DNA of 64,000 nucleotides from Boesenbergia rotunda (taxonomy: Eukaryota > Streptophyta > Magnoliopsida > Zingiberales > Zingiberaceae): assembly GCA_024364735.1 (NCBI GenBank), contig JAGFNQ010000703.1, forward strand, positions 234,920-298,919. Reading direction: 5' to 3'. A program made the translations under genes and the position numbers. Position 1 is the stretch's first letter, and each line of letters opens with the position of its first letter. This document shows, one piece after another, positions 1-10,900 of the stretch. The notes under the pieces were generated by a model that was not told the origin of the DNA, made no database searches, and saw nothing but the letters and a program-made list of their open reading frames with translations.

Positions 1-300
1 TTCTTCGTTGTCGCGGCAGACGGCGGACGGAGGCACGCGACGGCGACGGCGGACGGAGGCGGCGACGGCAGCCGACGAAGAAGACGAGCAGCGAGCGGTG
101 GGGCAGCCGTCGCGCCTCCGTCCGCCGCGCCAACGAAGAAGACGAGCAGCGACTCCGACTGCGCTGGTGTCGCGCCTCCGACTGTTGTCGCAGCCTCCGA
201 CCGCAGTTGCCGCCTCCGGCCACCGTCGCCCGTCGTCGCCCGTCGCGTCGCGCCAAGGAAGAAGACGAAGCGGGAGGAGAAGGAAGTGTTTGATTTCTAA
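1..300. repeat. GC-rich, internally repeated sequence at the window edge
   Basis: The stretch is rich in CGACGG, GCCTCCG and GAAGAAGACGAGCAGC units, the last occurring twice (near 77 and 134). An open frame runs through it but encodes only low-complexity Arg/Ala/Pro and has no recognisable domain. Similar GC-rich blocks sit inside the gypsy LTRs (near 8.1, 11.1 and 37.7 kb), so this is more likely repeat or leader sequence than a gene. It may continue to the left of the window. Confidence 0.4.
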
Positions 301-367
301 ACAAAAAGTAAAATTTCACGCAAGCGCGCAGGGGCGCTCAAACTTGGGCGCGTATTATATCATTACT

Positions 368-368
<1 letters not shown>

Positions 369-399
<31 letters not shown>

Positions 400-412
400 T
401 ATTTATTTATTT
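369..412. repeat. (TA)n then (TTTA)n microsatellite
   Basis: An uninterrupted TA run is followed by about five TTTA units. The rest of 413-790 is AT-rich without a recognisable gene. Confidence 0.85.
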
Positions 413-790
413 ATTGTGATTTGCGATGATAATAAGTTGAAGATGAAAACATAATTTTTTTTCTATTATTGTCCTATTTCATTTATTCCTTTTTTGTAAG
501 AGTTATTATTTTCGTCTTTTATTTGAGTAATTATACATTTTTTTTATCTTTCTTAGTTTTTAAATAATTATAAATATATTTATTTTCGACCAAGTTGGTT
601 ATCAGTTATAAGTCTGAATGAGAAGGACGAGTAAAATTTTTTTTAAACAATATTAAAAAAGAAATTTTGCCTAGGGCCTTAAATAAGCTTGAGCCGACTT
701 GCTGCCACAGAAAAACTCTGTTCTTAGTTTGCACATCACTAAACTATGATAAATTAAGTAGATAACTCTGTTCTTATCCACTATCCCTAA

Positions 791-1040
791 GCTTTGAAAA
801 AAAAGATTAACGAGGTTTTTCCAATCAATTTCGGACGATCGGTCCAGCCTCACGGAAGTTTCCCACATGCCGCCAGGGTAAATCGGGAAGCGCTTGCAGT
901 GGGCGGTCTAGAAGCTCAGCGTCCCAGGGTTCACGCCTCATTTGGAGAAAAAATTTCTACAAATACACCGTAGTTGAGGATCGAATCTTGAATGTCTGAG
1001 AAAGTGACTAGTCACTGTCCCTAAGCTTTGAGGTCTCTAG
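791..1040 (+). repeat. Dispersed repeat, copy A
   Basis: About 250 bp is shared in the same orientation with 27415-27650. Shared landmarks include GCCAGG(G)TAAATCG, CTTGCAGTG, GATCTAGAAGCTCAGCG or its variant, CATTTGGAG and GGATCGAA. No ORF or terminal repeat is visible. The size and dispersed state would fit a SINE or a gene-derived repeat, but no clear pol III A and B boxes were found, so the class is open. Confidence 0.55.
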
Positions 1041-1475
1041 GCAAATGCACGTGGAAAGAAATAATAAACTTAATCTTTTGTGTGAATGAATATTATTCAT
1101 TTATTAACTTTAAAGTAGGTATATTCTCAGTGGCGGATTCAAGGGGGTGCGAGCGTGTGCTCAAGCACCCCCTTATTTTCAATTAATTAATATATAGTTT
1201 TTATATTAAAAAAATAAAGGCATATCATGACTTTTTAAACTTGTTAGAGTTTTTTGTAAAATTGACATTAAAACCTAGCGAACTCTTTTTTTTCTTTCGA
1301 TCATGAATCTGATTCTTTTATCTTCACGACTCACAAGACAATTCCTCCTCTTCTTTATTTTCTCTTCAAACCAAAATCTTTAACCCTCTTGTCATTTACA
1401 AATCGCAAGAGGCAAAACCTCCTTATCATCTCTTAAAATCAAAAGCTTTGTTCCGTTGACGCCGACACGACAACG

Positions 1476-1655
1476 CGGCAACGACGGTGATGACAGCCGA
1501 GGAGGAAGAAAGAGAGCAGATTCGGATTGTGTTGTTGGCTACGCTCGTGAATAAGGTTTGATTTGCCACGGTGACGACGGTTGACGACAGCCGAGGAGGA
1601 AGAAGGAGAGCATATTCAGATTGTGTTGGTTGCTACGCCGGTGGATAAGGTTTGA
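1476..1655 (+). repeat. Tandem duplication in the hAT 5' leader
   Basis: A unit of about 90 bp containing GACAGCCGAGGAGGAAGAA and ending AAGGTTTGATTT occurs twice in a row with a few differences. It lies between the left terminus and the transposase start, where a leader or first non-coding exon would be. Confidence 0.7.
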
Positions 1656-1857
1656 TTTATTTATTTATTTGTTTGGTTGCTCATATCCGTGAAGGACTTC
1701 ATCTAAAGATTTCATTTTCTTAGTCGGCGGGATTAATATAGCATGAAATCATGTTCCTTATTTCATTTGATTCCTTATTTTATAATTTATACTTGGTAGT
1801 ACTACAATTGTTACGTTGATTGCTTAAATTAATAATTTTGATGAATTGACATAGGTT

Positions 1858-4339
1858 ATGGAGAAATTTTTAAAACGAAGTGTTGAGTCTTCTAAGAGTT
1901 CTAATGAAGAAAATAGTAAGAAAAAGCATTCTCGCATTGAATTCAATCCGGATGATGTTGTTAGTGACCCAGGGCTACGCAAACCAATTGATGAATTTGC
2001 TATTTCTATTAGAGATCAGATTCGAAGAGAATATTTGATTAGAGGACCTTGTCAACCATTTGGTCATAGCTATCCCCAAAGACAATTTGGTAAAGAGCGT
2101 AGAAGTTTTCAAGTTACTTGGTTTAAAAAATTTTCATGGTTAGAGTATAGCATATCAAAAGAAGCAGCTTTTTGTTTTTGGTGCTATCTCTTTAAAAATT
2201 CTCACAGAGGATGTCGAGTTGGAGATGATGCATTTACAAATTCAGGAATGAATAATTGGAGAAAAGCAATGGAAGTATTTAATACGCATGTTGGTGGTGT
2301 AGCTAGTGCTCACAATGATGCAAGAACATAGTTTGAGGCTTTTCAAAATCAACGACAAAGTGTGTCACATTTGCTACAAGCACAGGGGCATGGAATGGAG
2401 GTTGCATATCGCACTCGATTAACGACAACTTTGGATGTTACACGCTTTCTTTTGAAACAAGGTTTGTCTTTCCATGGACATGATGAATCATCGAGTTCCT
2501 CAAATAAAGGTAACTTTCTTGAATTGATTGAGTGGTATATCCAAAGAAATGGCGAGGTTGCCAAGACAATGAACAAGAATGCCCCTGGAAACAATCAAAT
2601 GAAGTCTCCAACAATTCAAAAGGATTTAACACGGGCTTGCGCAGCTGAAGTCACAAATGTCATTCTTAATGATATAAAAGACAACATATTTTCTCTTATG
2701 GTTGATGAGTGTCGAGACATTTCAGTCAAAGAGCAAATGGGTGTTGTTTTAAGATACGTGAACAAACATGGATGTGTCATTGAAAGATTTCTTGCTATTG
2801 TGCATGTGTCTGATACTTCTGCTATTTCTTTGAAGAAGGCTATTGATGAATTATTTGCAAAACATAAGTTGTCATTATCAAGATTGAGAGGTCAAGGATA
2901 CGACGGGGCTTCAAATATGCGAGGTGAGTATAATGGATTGAAGGCTTTTATATTGAAGGAAAATTCATCTTCAAGGTATGTCCATTGTTTTGCTCACCAA
3001 CTTCAATTAGTTGTTGTTGCAGTTGCTAAAAGCAATCGAATTATAAGTGATTTCTTCCAATATGTTACTATGATTGTGAATATTACGGGCGCTTCATGTA
3101 AAAGAAAAGACAAGTTTAGACAACTTGAACATGATAGACTTGTAGAATGTTTGGAGAAAGGAGATATTGTTAGTGGAAAAGGGAAAAATCAGGAAATCAG
3201 TTTAAAACGACCAGGGGATACTCGTTGGGGTTCACATTACATGACTATTGTCCGTTTGATGTCTACATGGACTTCTGTTTTACAAGTGCTTGAAAATGTG
3301 TATGATGATGGTACTAATGATGATAATAGTGATATCACCGCCAGTTTGATTGATAAGATGGAGAGTTATGAATTTGTATTTGTGATGCATTTGATGAAGT
3401 CTTTATTGGGAATCACAAATGAACTGTCTCTTGCCTTACAACAAAAGGATCAAAACATTGTACTGGCTGTCAGTTTGATCAAGACGATGAAAGTTCGATT
3501 ACAAAAATTAAGAGAAGAAGGCTGGGAGAATTTTTTGGATATCATCAACAAATTTTGTAGTAATCATATGATCCCAATACCGAATATGGAAGAAAATATG
3601 AGAACTCGTGGTCGTAGCAGACGTAATGGGCAAATGATTACTAATTTTCATCACTATCGTGTTGAAATTTTTTGTGAGGTAATATTTCTAAATATTTTAC
3701 TGAATTTTAATTTTCTAATAGTGTTTTTTTATTCACTGTTTATTTTTACAATATTAGGTTCTTGATATGATGGTTCAAGAGATGAATAATCGTTTTTCAG
3801 AATCAAGTACGGAGTTACTTACTTGCATTGCTTGCTTAGATCCGAAGGACTCTTTTTCTCAATTTGATATTAGTAAGCTACTCCGCCTTGCTGAACTTTA
3901 TCCGGAGGACTTTTCATTGACTGATCGTATAATACTTGAGGATCAACTTGAGTCTTACATTCAAAATGTACGAGGTGAATTTTCTATGATTGAAGATTTG
4001 GGAAGTCTTGCTATAAAGATGGTTGAAACTGGCAAGAATATGATTTTTTCATTGGTATATCGTTTGATCGAGTTAGCATTGGTTTTACCAGTTGCAACTG
4101 CTTCTGTTGAAAGGGTTTTTTCTGCGATGAAAATTATCAAGACTGATTTGCGTAATAGGATGGGAGATGAGTGGATGAATGACAGTTTGGTAGTATATAT
4201 CGAGAAGGATATTTTTGGCACAATTGAAAATGAACAAATTTTACAACATTTTCAACAGATGAACACTCGTAGGATACAGTTGCCTCCTCTTGTTTGTATA
4301 TCCAAACCCGATACGGATAGTTCAAGTGTCAAAAAATAG
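1858..4339 (+). pseudogene. hAT transposase (TTF-type zinc finger, DUF4371, dimerisation domain), one in-frame stop
   Basis: The product would bind the element's terminal repeats and excise and insert it. The first block (1858-2331) is the N-terminal TTF-type zinc-finger region, with FCFWCYLF and FTNSGMNNWRKA. A TAG at 2329-2331 breaks it, but the same frame continues (about 2332-3677) through the DUF4371/RNase H-like catalytic core, with DECRDIS, GQGYDGASNMRG and HCFAHQLQL. A GT...AG intron at about 3678-3757 then joins FCE to VLDMMVQEMNNRF. The last exon ends in the hAT C-terminal dimerisation domain (LPVATASVERVFSAMK). Apart from the single stop the gene looks intact, so decay is recent. 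Readthrough or a further small intron cannot be excluded. The family assignment is firm; the intron is inferred from splice signals. Confidence 0.88.
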
Positions 4340-4501
4340 TTATTTTATTGGTATGCGCATACTTTTATATCTGTATCATTATCATTATCAATTCAGTACT
4401 TTTATCGTTTGATATCTTTATTTGATAGCATGTAATTTTTTTTTAGTTCTTTCATTGAGCACCCTTTAAAAGTTTTGTCCGGATCCGCCACTGTATATTC
4501 T

Positions 4502-6060
4502 TAATATAAGAAAAATGATCTCTTTGTATATGTATTCTAAAGAATTTCATTACATTTAAATTAATCCAGAAGTTTAAAAATAACAGTTTGATGGAGAAAA
4601 CTCTGAAGATAATTATGTTAAATTAAAATTACACAATTTAATTTCGACTTATCTACTAAATAACATGAATTGATAATTTTATGTTGTCAAGTAAAAAATT
4701 AGCTACTTAGAATAGTTGAGTTGGCTGAAAAAATTGAGCTGCCTTGTATGTCATAGTGCAGACTCCCAACTACAAGTTCCCGAATATAGACTCCCGACTG
4801 GAGACTCTCAATTGTAGACTTCCGAGTGAAGAGTCTCGATACGAGTGGAAGAAAATGTTGCAGAGGTCTCCATAATATAGTTTCCTTAAAACATATTCGT
4901 CCTATATCCGACCGTGCTTTGAGGTTACATGGATTATCTGTTTCCCATAATACAACGGCGAATCGTAATCTCCACGAAGCACATGTGGTCACGACGAACT
5001 AAGTGATACCCGATTGCTATCACAGGTATTTTGTCGAGAAAAGGTGCACGACAAAGAGGATAGGAATATAGGTGGATGGAGATCTCTTATTGCTTTTTCT
5101 TCATTTCTTTTGCTCTTACTCATGGCCTTCTTTTATAGGAGCGCTTTCCCCAACCTACAATGAATGACTGAGTTATGACATTCAACACTAGATTTAATGA
5201 CAGCCGTGTGTCTTATCGCTAAGAGATTACAAAATCATCATTAATTTCAAATTAATATTTCTGTTATACTCTTGAGCATATGGCAAAAAGATCTAAGTGG
5301 TAAAATATTGGTTCATTCGCTTGAGTAAATTTAATCTTGATTGGTCCGACATTTGACGTGCATAGGTCGTGCTCGCATATAAATCAATTTGGTTTAATAC
5401 AAATCTAGATTTTGAATTTGTATCCTTGTGCACCCACATACGTAAGAGAAAATCTTTTTCTATATATTTTTTCACAACTAACATATTTATAAATTAATTA
5501 ACATGTTTTGAAATTTTCAACGTAGATCCAACGTTATTGAGTTCTCATTATCTCCCACGGAACTCAGATGGAATTAGAAATCCTATAAAAAATGTCATCT
5601 TAAATGCTGCATGATCTCCACTGAATAGACTTCACTGTAGTTTACTCACTGGTAGCGCAACTGATCGAATCCAGTAAGTGACCCTACAAAAGATTTGATT
5701 AATTAGAATTATTCGAAATAATTATTAATAATTCATTACTTTCTTATTTGAGCCCATGCCATTTCACAGATGTCCTTGTCTGCCAATTTTACGCAACCTC
5801 ATTCTGAACAGAGCAGTATGAACGAGTTCAATCTGAATGGAGAATTCAAACCTTCTTTACATGCATTACACTTTAAGAATGATAGAAAAATATCCGTAAA
5901 TAACAAAAAAAAACGGTACGTTCAATAAAAATTCTCAAAGAAAAACTCATTAAATAATATAATATTTTATATATAATTATCCTCGATGAATTTACTGTAT
6001 CATTTAAGGTATAATTTAATTTGGGATGATGGTTGAAGGTGGTCGATAATATCCGAATGA
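4502..6060. other. Intergenic region upstream of the WRKY gene
   Basis: No gene is recognisable. The part at 4740-4830 has degenerate GACTCCC/GACTTCC repeats. The part around 4985-5160 (GTCACGACG, then pyrimidine-rich sequence) resembles LTR or leader sequence of an old element, but no termini or TSD could be found. Confidence 0.4.
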
Positions 6061-6072
6061 CAATCGAATATG

Positions 6073-6083
6073 TATATATAAAA
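6073..6083 (+). promoter_or_regulatory. Candidate TATA box of the WRKY gene
   Basis: TATATATAAAA lies about 265 bp upstream of the chosen ATG, giving a leader of roughly 240 nt. The surroundings are AT-rich, so it is only a candidate. No clear W-box cluster was seen next to it. Confidence 0.35.
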
Positions 6084-6346
6084 TATCATATTATTTACTA
6101 AGATTTTTTATTGTAATAGCTTAAAAAAAAATGACCGAGTTTAATCAAGAAATTTTGAAGTTTATTTATGACGGCGGCGCCAAGAACGTCACGCTGATTG
6201 CATCGACGAATTTCGTCGTCTTGCATCCGTTTCGATTAATTAACGTCGATTTCTCCTTTTTGAGCTTGATGATTCATCATCTGTCCCCCGCCACGATCCT
6301 TTTTGAGGCAGAGCAAACGAATTCTAAGCCAACAACTTCTGGATCA

Positions 6347-7428
6347 ATGGAGAGTGTGAAATCTAATGGCACTGAGCAAGTAGAGAAGTCGTCGCTGTCG
6401 TCATCACCGTCCCCGCCATGGCAGAGCAACCTGCAGCAGGCGGCGATGGAGGAGTTGAACAAAGGCCAGAGGCAGGCGGCGCGGCTGCTGGTTCTTCTTC
6501 GGGGCGTGCTGTCGTCGCCGGAGAGCCGCCCAGCGGAGGAGCTGCTGGCGGACGTCGGCGCCGCCTTCACCAAAGCCCTGACTTTCTTGAAACTAAAGAA
6601 GGAAGAATCCGAACCGGAGAAGGAATCAATTAACTCCGAAGGGATGAGTAGCAACCATGAACAAATCAAGAGGAAGGTCCAAACTTCGAGAAGAAACAGC
6701 TGCAGAAGAAGGTAAATTAATGCATAAAATCTGTTTTTTTTTAAAAAAAAATCATTTTTGGATTCATTTCAACAGGTGCAATAACAAATCATATGTTCAA
6801 ATTTGCAGGGCGCATCCATACTCATGCACAACAAAATTGTCCACTAAGATTGAAGATGGCTATGGATGGCGCAAATATGGCCAGAAGGGAATCAATGGAT
6901 CCAAACACCCAAGGTCAAGCTTCATGTCTATATTATTAATTTCTCTAGAAATTATATTTGATCACTGATATTCGTTTATGTAACTGCAGAAGCTACTACA
7001 GATGCATCCACAAGCATGACAGAGGCTGCCCAGTCACAAGACAAGTGCAGAGGACCGAAGAGGACGACTCCATCTTCGCGATCACCTACGTGGGACTGCA
7101 CACCTGCATGGAGGCCGATCATACTGTACTGACCGAGCTGCAGTCGCTCTCTCTCGAATCGAAGATGAACAAGAACGATAATGCTTCGGATGATGATCAT
7201 CGGAAGGAATTATTAGCAGCTCCTCCATCGGCGATGAAGCGATATTGTGAGGAAGAGATGATAAGCAATGAGTCGACGACTGCAGGGAGTTGTTCTTCCT
7301 CAGAGATCAGGTCCATGTTCTCCGGCTTGGCTCCGTTGAGTGCTGAAGATGGCAGCAGCTATGCTAATTCAGGCTTTGGTATGCGGATTGACGAGTTAAT
7401 TGCGTGGATCAGTAGTGCTAATCAATGA
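6347..7428 (+). CDS. WRKY: WRKY transcription factor, group III (3 exons)
   Basis: This is a DNA-binding nuclear regulator of the family that recognises W-boxes (TTGAC), often in defence and senescence responses. Proposed CDS: join(6347..6711, 6809..6913, 6990..7428), 302 residues. All introns have GT...AG ends and both junctions keep the frame; the second intron falls after the Pro-Arg codon that precedes the zinc finger, the usual WRKY intron site. WRKYGQK is at about residues 142-148. It is followed by C-X7-C-X23-H-X-C (about residues 162-196), the group III finger. The N-terminus has the leucine-rich stretch around EELNKGQRQAARLLVLL typical of WRKY53/41/46-type proteins. The ATG at 6347 was chosen because the homologous N-terminus begins there; the frame stays open upstream to 6131. 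The gene looks intact, with GC-rich exons. The exact orthologue cannot be named from sequence alone. Confidence 0.93.
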
Positions 7429-7961
7429 AGGAACTATATATCTTGCTGATCACTGTAGTAGTAACTGTGTGATCGATGCAAAACCTCAAAATATTGGTGG
7501 TCTCGACTGTGGTAGTGGATGAAATCATCTAAATGTGTGTGGATTTGTAGGTAGCTAGCATTTCAAGTTGTAAAATATCCAGTCTCATTATGTCTGACAT
7601 CAGTGTGTGTAATGGTTTGTGGATGAAATATTGGTAAAGGCTCGACTTTGAAATTTGATTATCTATATTGTACGTGATCGTTAAAGAAATAAAAGATTTA
7701 GACTTAATAACTATTGAAGCATTAAAAGATTCACTACAAATCCATTAAAAAAAAGAGGAAGATAATAGAAGTCATTGGAACAAGTTCTCAAAACTGAGGC
7801 GACAGTACTGTTGAAGAAATTAAAATGGAGAGAACTATTTTAAGGATAGCGATCGACAAAGAAGAGGTCATGAATATATAAGAGGGAAAACATGCAAACT
7901 AATTGATGAATTAATTGTCGAATAGGGACGGATATATGTACGGGCTATCTTGGGTTGTAGT
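7429..7961. other. WRKY 3' flank
   Basis: AT-rich sequence covering the 3' UTR and spacer. Nothing else is recognisable before the LTR at 7962. Confidence 0.5.
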
Positions 7962-10900
7962 TGTTAAAATATAGAAATTCAAAGGAGGTAAAATGCAACA
8001 ATCCTTATAATTAAGGGGTTGATTCGGATTAATAAAAGTTGAGTGGCCTTATTGCAAAAACGCTCAACTTATAAACCCTTCTTTTGTTTTCTTTTTCTCA
8101 CTTTTCCTCCAAAAATTCCCCCCGCCGCAGCCATACTCGCTCTTTCTTCCTCCTCTACCCCGTCGCGCATGACTCGGTCGGACGACCTCACGCCGGTTAC
8201 TGAGAGCCCCATTGCCCGCCGATCGGATCTTTTCTTCCTAGACTTGGACACCGACCAAACATCGCAGCCTCCCTGTTCGTGACGTCTCCCTTCTTCACTC
8301 GAGTTCTCCACGCGATCAAGTCCCAGCTGAAGCTTCGTCTTCTTCTCCTCTCCAGCGATGGGTAAGCATGAGATTTGTCTTGGTTGCCTTGTCTTCTTTT
8401 GCTTTTCTGTTTTTCCGATGCCACCTCTGTATCTGATCGCGTTAATGAGGCCCTAACCGAAGCTTTGTCGCAGCATTCCTCTGATCTTCGATGAAGAAGT
8501 ACTCCTTTGAGTTTTAGGGGTTGATCACGGCGGACTAGGGTTTGCATGAGGGGTTAGCTCGGGTCAGGATCTGAAGTTGGTTGATCTCCTCTCTGTTGCC
8601 TGATTTGCGCGAGATCTGGAGCAAATGATTGTTGTTGGCGCCCAATCAGGTAAGGTATAGCTCGTCAAAGTTGAATCTTAGCTCTGTTCGGATTGTGGTA
8701 TGTGAATGTAGATTGGTGCTTTTAGATTAGTTTTCGGATGTAGATAGAAGTGGGTGTTCATGTATGATTCTAGAGTTGAGAATTTTATCCTATGTGTAAT
8801 GTTGTGCCATATTTGAACAATAGATGCTTGGCGAATTCTTTTTGAGAGTAGTTGTGGTTTTTGGCCTTGATTTGTTGGTACTGAGCTCTGTTTCGTAAGG
8901 TTGTTATTTGGGCTGTAGGTTATTGGTTTGTGAGCTTTCCTTGTAGTGAATGGTCTTGTTTGTGCCATGGGGATGATTGGCTTATATTTTGGTTGTAGAA
9001 GCTTTGTGCCATGTGGAACCATGTATTCTGAAAAGAACATGTACCATTATAGGCAGTAGGTTAATTCCTATTGATTTGGTTAGTTTTCACCGTGAACTAC
9101 GTGTTGAGTCTAATTTTCATTTGAATTAGATTGAGGTTAAACTCACATTGTAAATTCCTAGCTTGAGAGGTTCAGGGTTAACTCAGTGATTAACCCTTAA
9201 TTAGGACTGGTCCTAATTAACTAATCATTAAATTATGATTACTTAAATGAACGCAATAAATTAGGTTGACCCTAATTAATTAGGGTAGTGTGTTTAGCTT
9301 GGTATCATGTGTTATTGTAGCTAAACATATGTCTTTTGATACAAAACACTAATTGGCTTTTGGATATTTTGAACGGGAGATTCTCTTTGATACACACACT
9401 ATATTTAAAAGGCGAGTACTTCTTACTTGTATTATATAGTTATTGATCTTAAATACATAGTTATTCTATTATCTGAGTAGGATTATTTATCTTAAATCTA
9501 TTTTTCTTGTTTTCATACTTGATACTTTTTCTGTGCTTGACTTTTGAGTTATAATCAAAGTTTTCAGTTATAAAGTCTCAACTTTTGCTTTTTGATCTAA
9601 AGAGTATCATTTGTACGCGTGTACTTTAAAACTTTCATGTGACCTGTCTGAGGTTTAATTGACATTAGATACACCCTACTCAGTAGATTAGTTGTATGTT
9701 TGTTTATTATGGTATTGATTGGGTTTATCTGTTTTGTATTGATTACATGATAGTTGACTTGATTGAGATTGAGTATGTTGGTATCATGCATCATGTTGAA
9801 TTATTGCATGTTAACGGTTATCAGCTTCCTTGTAGTTAAGCCATCGGTAGTCATAGAGTGGTCTATCCACTCAACCGCTCAAGGTAGTAGTAGTTGTTCG
9901 AGTGCAAGCAGTCATCCTGTTGTGTTTCACTCAACCACTCCGGGTTGGTGGTAGTTATTGGAGTTATAACTGCCAATGACACCCCTCCGTTGTTTATGAG
10001 GGTTAGGTAGGCCCATGAGATTAGAGGTCATACTCCTCCTTATTTTTGGGATTTAGAGGTACACTCCACCTTATTCCTGGAGTAGAGGTACACTCCTCCT
10101 AGGGTCATTGATATAGAGCGGTACTTGTGCTTCTCCTATTCTTGGGGTTCGGGATTGAGATTTTTCTCCCTGGGAATGTGGTAATTCTCCCAGCATCCAA
10201 TCCACTTGACCACTTAGAGGAGATGGTTATGCAAGTGCCTACAGTTGTCACAACCCTTGCTCTATCGGCTACACAGATGTGATGTGATAGTTGTTAGATT
10301 GGTGTATAGGGGTGACACATGTCATTGCATCATTTATATACGATGTATCTTGCATTTGTTTATGCTATGATTGTTGCATTTGATTGACAAGTATATATGG
10401 ATTTGATTTGCATTTATTATTTGATCTAGAGCTGCTTAGTAGTACGAGCAACTTATTGATTTGGTATAGGGATTCTGATCATGCCTCCACAAGTTATATG
10501 GATTGTCAGGTATGTTTATGCATTTGATTATGCTCTTATTCTGAAGACTATATACCTTGTTTCTACCTGCTTGATTTACTTTATTTACACCATGCATTTA
10601 TTTATCTGCTATACCCGCAAAGTTCGAGCCCGGATTCACCACCCCTTGCTTCTATTTTTATTTCAAGTAATTAATAGCTATGTCTCATGCCACTAGAAGA
10701 GGATCTATTTGTTAGTCCCACAAATTCAAGTCCTTACCGTTGGTTTTTTATTTTCATTATTGGACTTGTAGTTGTTCTTTTAGTGGACTTATCTTTATTT
10801 ATATCGTTGACTTTCGATCTATTTGCATTTACTTTTATCAGAGTTTATAATACTTATTTTTAACAACGTGGTTGTGATGTATGTATTATTATGATTGAGT

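Larger units (their letters stand above)
1128..4493 (+). mobile_element. hAT-superfamily DNA transposon, full length
   Basis: The element starts CAGTGGCGGATTC and ends GGATCCGCCACTG, an imperfect terminal inverted repeat. It is flanked by a perfect 8-bp TSD, TATATTCT, at 1120-1127 and 4494-4501. An 8-bp TSD with CA...TG ends is the hAT signature, and the single gene inside encodes a hAT transposase. Both termini are intact, so it could still be mobilised in trans even though its own gene carries a stop. Confidence 0.93.

Noticed and set aside
8..454. 148-codon ORF at the left edge
   Set aside because: Low-complexity Arg/Ala/Pro from GC-rich repeats followed by translated TA/TTTA microsatellite; no domain.
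8043..8547. ORFs on both strands in the GC-rich part of the LTR
   Set aside because: They lie inside an LTR bounded by TSDs, overlap each other on opposite strands and have no known domain.
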